NCBI GenBank assembly: GCA_903834645.1
Contig: CAILKA010000009.1
Location: 1 to 16,891, forward strand
Source of the DNA: an uncultured beta proteobacterium
Lineage (GTDB): Bacteria > Pseudomonadota > Gammaproteobacteria > Burkholderiales > Burkholderiaceae_C
Length of the DNA: 16,891 nt
Direction of reading: 5' to 3'
The notes under the pieces were generated by a model that had not been told where the DNA came from, ran no database searches, and saw nothing but the letters and a program-made list of their open reading frames with translations. Shown one piece after another: positions 13,165 through 16,891 of the stretch (position 1 is its first letter; every line of letters starts with the position of its first letter). The position numbers were made by a program, and so were the translations under genes.

Positions 13165-14006
13165 GCGCGCAGCACCGACAGCCACGCCTTCTGGTCGGCG
13201 CTGAGCGCCGCATCGGGCGTCAGCACGGCACTGGCCAGCGCCTGCCGGCTGTCGGGATCAGGTTCGGGCAGAGGCGCACGCAGCACCTCGTCGAGGAGCT
13301 GTCGCGCCAAGGACAAGGTCTGGCCGTAGCGCTCAAAGATCGCGCCCACGCTCACGTGCTGCGCCGGATCCTCCAGCCAGCTGTCGTAGTCCGTGACCAG
13401 CCCGACGGTGGCGTAGGCCATCTGCGCCTCGCGGGCGAGAAACACCTCCGGGACGTTCGTCATGCCCACCAGATGGCAGCCCAGCTGCCGCAGCAGGTGG
13501 CTCTCGGCCTGTGTGCCCAGGCGCGGACCTTCGACGCAGGCGTAGGTCAGTCCCCTGGCCAGAGGCGCACCCACTCGTTGCGCCGCCGCCTGCACGGCAC
13601 CCACGAGCGCCGCACTGACCGGGCGGGCCGTCGAGACGTGTGCGGCCACCCCACCACCGAAGAACGATCGCTCGCGGCCGCCCCGCGTCCAGTCGACGTA
13701 CTGCTCGGGCATCGCCAGCATGCCTGGCGCCACCTCGAGCACGAGGCTGCCCACCGCCGAGAACCCCAGGAGCATCGTGGCACCCGCGCGCTTCAGTGCG
13801 TAGACGTTCGCCCGGTAGTTCACCTCGTGCGGCAGGAGGCGATGGCCCGCGCCGTGGCGGGCAAGAAACAGGATTTCGTGGTCGTGCAGGCGGCCACGGA
13901 CGATGTCTCCCGAAGGCATCCCGAAGGGCGTGGGGGCCGAGAGCCGATCCATGAGTTGCAAACCCGGCAAGTCGTAGAGGCCCGTGCCTCCGATGATGGC
14001 GAGCAT
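13161..14006 (-). CDS. mtnP: S-methyl-5'-thioadenosine phosphorylase family protein
   Basis: A 281-residue trimeric purine nucleoside phosphorylase of the MTAP branch. It cleaves the glycosidic bond of a 5'-modified adenosine with phosphate, giving adenine and a ribose-1-phosphate. Signatures: GGTGLY (6-11), phosphate-site 'ARHGAGHRLLPHEVNYRAN' (49-67), GFSAVGSL (81-88), EGPRLGT (159-165), GMTNVPE (181-187) and TDYDSW (205-210). Asp206 and Asp208 correspond to the residues that read the 6-amino group in human MTAP, so adenine rather than hypoxanthine is expected. ATG 14006 has AAGGA about 8 nt upstream. No methionine-salvage genes (mtnA, mtnK) are nearby. The operon suggests the 5' group may not be methylthio (see findings). 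The symbol refers to the family, not a proven substrate. Confidence 0.9.
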   Translation of the reverse strand: MLAIIGGTGLYDLPGLQLMDRLSAPTPFGMPSGDIVRGRLHDHEILFLARHGAGHRLLPHEVNYRANVYALKRAGATMLLGFSAVGSLVLEVAPGMLAMPEQYVDWTRGGRERSFFGGGVAAHVSTARPVSAALVGAVQAAAQRVGAPLARGLTYACVEGPRLGTQAESHLLRQLGCHLVGMTNVPEVFLAREAQMAYATVGLVTDYDSWLEDPAQHVSVGAIFERYGQTLSLARQLLDEVLRAPLPEPDPDSRQALASAVLTPDAALSADQKAWLSVLRA

Positions 14007-14042
14007 GTGATGAGTCCTTACAGTTGAGGGGGGTGGCGTGCC

Positions 14043-14056
14043 GGGCTGGTCAGCCC
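14043..14056. repeat. Short hairpin around the phosphoesterase stop codon
   Basis: GGGCTG (14043-14048) and CAGCCC (14051-14056) form a tight inverted repeat (effective stem 5 bp, loop 4) containing the stop codon at 14050-14052. It is inside the operon, so a full transcription stop is unlikely; it may modulate expression of the mtnP-like gene, or be chance. Confidence 0.3.
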
Positions 14057-15042
14057 ACATCCCGCAGGGCATCCCGGCGATCGTAGGCTGGCCCCTGCGC
14101 GATGCGTTCGAAGTACGACAGGTGAGCATCGCTACCAAGCGGCCAGTGGTGACAAAACCGGTCCAGCCAGGCATCGGCATCGAAGTCGACCCCGATCGCG
14201 TCGACATGGACACTGCCTCCTGCGGCGAGCAGCCCGAACCGACGCTCGCCGCCTTGGAACGGCGCCAAGGCCACGCGGGTCAGCAAGCCCGCCCGGTCGC
14301 CGTGGAAGTTGGGCATTCCGGTGGCGCCGTTGTTCAGCACCCATCGCGGCTCACCGCCGTGCGTGCCCCTCACGGCCTGGAAGACCGGCAAGCAGGTGTG
14401 GGTGCAGGCGAAGGCGTCGACGCCTGCCCGGTCCAACCACTGCGCCACCTGCTCACGGTGCGGCTCGTCGCGCAGATGCTCCTGCGCGAAACCCCAGCCG
14501 GCCAGCGAAGTCGCATCGCCGTGAACCAGCCCCAGGCGCAGCGGCCCGACATCGGCCCGCAGCCACATCGGCAGCGCTGCGAGCTCGGCCCGTTGCGGCG
14601 GCACTGCGGCGTGCCGCAGACGCCGAAGAATCCGGTTCGAGCGCTCGACCACGCCCTGGCCCACCCACTCGGGGTACGCGCAGCCACAGCCGGCGTCATC
14701 CATGCCGTCCTCGGACGCCATTTCCGTCTCGACGTTGCCGCGCAGCGCCTCGTGCGCGAGCACGGTGGCCTGCACACGAGCGAACACCTCCGGATCTGCG
14801 TCGAACCAGTGGAAGTCACCGTTGAACACCAGCCGCTTGCGGCCACGCTCGCGCTCGAAGAGCTCGAGCACGCGCTCGAGCGCCAGCTCGTTGCCATACA
14901 AGCCCCCCACCACGTACAGCACGTCCAGCGACTGCAGCTGCGGTGGCGCATCGGCGCGGAAGACCTCCGGCGCATAGCGGTAGTGCAGCGGGCAGCTGCG
15001 GCCCGGTAATGTCGCGTGGGGTGAAGCGTCGCCTGCAGTCAT
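14050..15042 (-). CDS. Divergent calcineurin-like metallophosphoesterase
   Basis: A 330-residue protein recognisable as a calcineurin-like phosphoesterase by motif order: 'YVVGGLYGNELALERVLEL' (43-61), NGDFHWFD (74-81), RGNVETE (101-107), GLVHGDA (171-177) and ACTHTCLP (212-219). Compared with the usual DxH / GD / GNH / H / GHxH set, the first motif DxH is replaced by Gly47-Leu-Tyr49 and the first His of GHxH by Cys213. Asp76, Asn103, His174 and His215 are kept. So it may bind one metal, or use Cys, and its activity must be tested. A Cys/acid-rich insert (EDGMDDAGCGCAYPEW) sits at 111-126. ATG 15042 lies 7 bp after the oxidoreductase stop. By context it may remove a phosphate produced by the phosphorylase downstream; this is inference. 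Confidence 0.85.
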   Translation of the reverse strand: MTAGDASPHATLPGRSCPLHYRYAPEVFRADAPPQLQSLDVLYVVGGLYGNELALERVLELFERERGRKRLVFNGDFHWFDADPEVFARVQATVLAHEALRGNVETEMASEDGMDDAGCGCAYPEWVGQGVVERSNRILRRLRHAAVPPQRAELAALPMWLRADVGPLRLGLVHGDATSLAGWGFAQEHLRDEPHREQVAQWLDRAGVDAFACTHTCLPVFQAVRGTHGGEPRWVLNNGATGMPNFHGDRAGLLTRVALAPFQGGERRFGLLAAGGSVHVDAIGVDFDADAWLDRFCHHWPLGSDAHLSYFERIAQGPAYDRRDALRDVG

Positions 15043-15049
15043 GGGGTCT

Positions 15050-16189
15050 TCATCGGTCAACAGGGAGGGACACCGCGCGCGGCACCTCGAACTGGCGCAG
15101 GAAGCTCCGGTCGATGTGGTCCTTCCAGCGCCAGGCCCAGGCGCCTTCGGCGCCAAAGGGTCCGCGCGATGCGATGGCACGGCCGTCACCCGTGGCGAGC
15201 AAGGCGAGGAAGTGACGTTGCGGCCGGTGGGGCCTCAGGTCTGCCGCGCCTGCCGGGCCCCGCAATGCCGCCCGCAGGTTGCCCGCCAGCACTGGCCCCA
15301 TGCGCACCGCATGCACGCCCGCCTTGGGCAGACCTTCGCCGGGCCAGCTGGCGCAGTCGCCTGAGGCAAACACCTCAGGATGCGTCACGGACCTCAGCTG
15401 CTCGTCGATGCGCACGAAGCCCTGATCGTCGACGGCCAGCGCGCCGCGTCGAGCGGGGTCGCGCTGCCATTCGTGGGCCTGGGCGCCGGTGGCCCAGAGC
15501 ACGACATCGCTGCTGCGGTCGACCGCCTCACACCAGCTGCCGCCAAGCTGTACCGTGACTCCGGCGCGGTCGAGTGCGCGAAAGGCGGCGCGGCGCGCGG
15601 CCGGCGCCAGGCCCGCAAGCAGGCTTGTGCCGCGCGTCAGCAGGCTGCCTTGAACCGCGCGTTCGGGACGCAAGGCCCGCAGCCTCGACAGCACGGCCAG
15701 CAGCGCCTCGAATCCGGCGGCGCCGCCGCCCACAGCGGTGACGACGAACGGTCGGTCGGACGGCTCGTTCGCCCATCGCTCGAGCAAGGGCTCGTAGCGC
15801 CGGCGCAGCATCGCCAGCGGCCGCAGCGGCAGCATCTGGGCGTGTTCGGCTGGCGGAGCATGCAGCGTCGATCCGACGTTCAACGACAGCACGTCGTAGT
15901 CCAGCGTGCCCCCGTCGGCCAGCCGCAACTGACGGCGCGCGGGGTCCAGCGCATGAATCTCGCCCTGGCACCAGCGCGCCCCGGCCGCCGCCGCCAGCGG
16001 CGCAAAGTCGATGGCGATCTCGTCGAAGCGGTAGTGCCCCGCCAGCCAGCCCGGCACCATGCCCGAGTACGGCGCCAGCGGCTCGGGCGAGATCACGACG
16101 ATCTCGACCCCGGGCATCGGCTGCCGCACCAGCGCGCGCAGCACCAGCGCGTGGGCGTGACCGGCGCCGGCCAGCACGAGCCGTTTCAT
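15050..16189 (-). CDS. FAD-dependent oxidoreductase, SelD-associated NDH-like type
   Basis: A 379-residue pyridine-nucleotide-disulfide-like flavoprotein. It has an FAD-binding start 'LVLAGAGHAHALVLRAL' (4-20) with GxGHxH instead of GxGxxG, followed by 'PYSGMVPGWLAGHYRFDE' (40-57). It also has LSLNVGS (101-107), a second dinucleotide fold VGGGAAGFE (153-161), and FASGDCASW (274-282) contacting FAD. The GGHAHV/YSGM(L/V)PG pattern is that of the flavoprotein domain often fused to the N-terminus of selenophosphate synthetase SelD; here it stands alone. ATG 16189 overlaps the transferase stop by ATGA. It has no redox-active CxxxxC pair, so it is not a disulfide reductase. The electron acceptor or substrate is unknown; chalcogen or arsenic redox chemistry is a guess from context. 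Confidence 0.88.
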   Translation of the reverse strand: MKRLVLAGAGHAHALVLRALVRQPMPGVEIVVISPEPLAPYSGMVPGWLAGHYRFDEIAIDFAPLAAAAGARWCQGEIHALDPARRQLRLADGGTLDYDVLSLNVGSTLHAPPAEHAQMLPLRPLAMLRRRYEPLLERWANEPSDRPFVVTAVGGGAAGFEALLAVLSRLRALRPERAVQGSLLTRGTSLLAGLAPAARRAAFRALDRAGVTVQLGGSWCEAVDRSSDVVLWATGAQAHEWQRDPARRGALAVDDQGFVRIDEQLRSVTHPEVFASGDCASWPGEGLPKAGVHAVRMGPVLAGNLRAALRGPAGAADLRPHRPQRHFLALLATGDGRAIASRGPFGAEGAWAWRWKDHIDRSFLRQFEVPRAVSLPVDR

Positions 16190-16833
16190 GGGCGCTTCCC
16201 CGGGGTCCTGCTCGACACATCCAGTCCGTCGAGCCAGCCTGGCGGCAGGTGCACCAGGTCGCCCGGCTCGTCGACATCGGCCACCGGCTCCAGTTCGGCC
16301 CAGCGCACGCCTGCCGCGCGCAACCGCGCGCGGGTGTCTTCCATCACGCGGGCGTGGCTCCAGCTCATGTCGGAGAACCAGCGCGGATCGGCGCGGCGTT
16401 GGCCGACCAGGGCATAGCCGCCATCCAGGGCCGGCACGAACACCACATCGTGATCCTGCAGGGCCCGCGAAGCCTGGCGCAGCACGCTGGCGTCCAGCGC
16501 CGGCGCATCGGTGCCGATCAACAGCGCGTGGCCAGGGTGCATGAGGCTGCGCGCGAAGGCGCGGTGCATGCGCAGGCCCAGGTCACCGCTGCCTTGCTCG
16601 GTCAGGCTCGCGCCGTGTTCGGCTGCCGCAGCCTGCAGCGCAGGGTGCGTGGCATCGGGCGCGGCGCACAGCTCGACCGGACCGACGCCTGCGGCCTGGG
16701 CCTGGGCCAGGGCGTGATGCAGCATCCGCTGGGCGAGAGCCGCCGCGCCCGCTGCCCCCAGCGCCGGCGCGAGACGGGTCTTGGCCAGGCCGGGCACGGG
16801 CGCCTTGGCGAACACGATGACTGTCGTGGTCAC
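16186..16833 (-). CDS. TIGR04282-type transferase (rSAM/selenodomain-associated; arsenosugar biosynthesis glycosyltransferase family)
   Basis: A 215-residue GT-A-fold transferase. Motifs: N-terminal 'VIVFAKAPVPGLAKTRLAP' (5-23, nucleotide-binding loop), GTDAPAL (107-113, the DxD-like position), 'FVPALDGGYALVGQ' (132-145), 'DMSWSHARVMEDTRARL' (155-171) and the final 'PVADVDEPGDL'. This is the pattern of TIGR04282, first named transferase 1, rSAM/selenodomain-associated, and now annotated as an arsenosugar-biosynthesis glycosyltransferase. GTG 16833 was chosen because AAGGGA lies just upstream and family members begin right before the FAKAPVPG strand. ATG 16875 is the alternative and would overlap an upstream stop by ATGA. 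First visible gene of the leftward operon. Confidence 0.85.
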   Translation of the reverse strand: MTTTVIVFAKAPVPGLAKTRLAPALGAAGAAALAQRMLHHALAQAQAAGVGPVELCAAPDATHPALQAAAAEHGASLTEQGSGDLGLRMHRAFARSLMHPGHALLIGTDAPALDASVLRQASRALQDHDVVFVPALDGGYALVGQRRADPRWFSDMSWSHARVMEDTRARLRAAGVRWAELEPVADVDEPGDLVHLPPGWLDGLDVSSRTPGKRP

Positions 16834-16871
16834 CCGGTCCCTTCGGTCCTGCGTGAGCGACCGAGCGGCGC

Positions 16872-16891
16872 TCATCGGTACGCCTGCGCCA
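16872..16891 (-). CDS. Probable last codons of an upstream operon gene
   Basis: On the minus strand one frame reads Ala-Gln-Ala-Tyr-Arg-stop, with TGA at 16874-16872 immediately overlapping ATG 16875. Other junctions in this operon use the same ATGA or GTGA overlaps, so an upstream gene ending here is plausible. Only five codons are visible, so no identity can be given. Confidence 0.3.

Noticed and set aside
13165..13185. Longer DUF3047 start at GTG 13185
   Set aside because: GTG 13164 gives the GTGA overlap with the preceding stop and a normal signal peptide; the extra seven residues add nothing.
15380..16417. 345-codon plus-strand open frame opposite the FAD oxidoreductase
   Set aside because: It has Gln/Arg-rich shadow composition and crosses the transferase/oxidoreductase junction.
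1..16891. CRISPR array, tRNA, rRNA, insertion sequence ends
   Set aside because: I looked for regular spaced repeats, tRNA-like cloverleaf ends and transposase-type proteins with terminal inverted repeats and found none.

Overview
The window is GC-rich DNA (hand counts of single 60-base lines run from about 60 to 73 %). It probably comes from a betaproteobacterium of the order Burkholderiales. The grounds are codon use, a Bug-type periplasmic solute receptor, and a family mix (EthD, MmgE/PrpD, M24, CrgA-like LysR) typical of that group. I can identify 15 complete protein genes, one truncated gene at the left edge and the likely last codons of another at the right edge. I saw no rRNA, tRNA, CRISPR array or insertion sequence.

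Left part (1-4904), catabolic-type cluster: the end of an EthD-family gene; a leftward pair (SDR dehydrogenase, then MmgE/PrpD protein, overlapping by ATGA); a divergent promoter region at about 2490-2537; and a rightward pair (M24 metallopeptidase/creatinase-like hydrolase, Bug receptor). Together they look like uptake and breakdown of an unidentified organic acid or amide. Positions 4936-6906 carry three tightly packed rightward genes: a YchJ-family protein, a serine beta-lactamase-fold hydrolase and a four-helix membrane protein.

Middle part (6959-12128), accessory genes: a GDSL/SGNH lipoprotein hydrolase and a LysR regulator, both leftward and in visibly less GC-rich DNA. A near-textbook LysR-type palindrome sits at about -64 of a candidate promoter for the hydrolase. 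A 436-bp stretch without a recognisable gene follows, then a lipoprotein alpha/beta hydrolase, and then a PadR regulator with a HAAS-like membrane protein. An 8-bp inverted repeat brackets the padR promoter.

Right part (12400-16891), the most interesting: a leftward operon with overlapping or nearly touching genes. In order of transcription it holds a TIGR04282-type nucleotidyl/glycosyltransferase, a stand-alone FAD oxidoreductase of the kind fused to SelD, a calcineurin-like phosphoesterase lacking its first metal motif, an MTA-phosphorylase-family enzyme and an exported DUF3047 protein. TIGR04282 proteins are known as rSAM/selenodomain-associated, or arsenosugar-biosynthesis, transferases. 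A nucleoside phosphorylase next to one suggests the operon processes a 5'-modified adenosine such as dimethylarsinoyl-adenosine rather than only methylthioadenosine. The decisive upstream genes (arsS/arsM-like, second transferase) would lie beyond the right edge.
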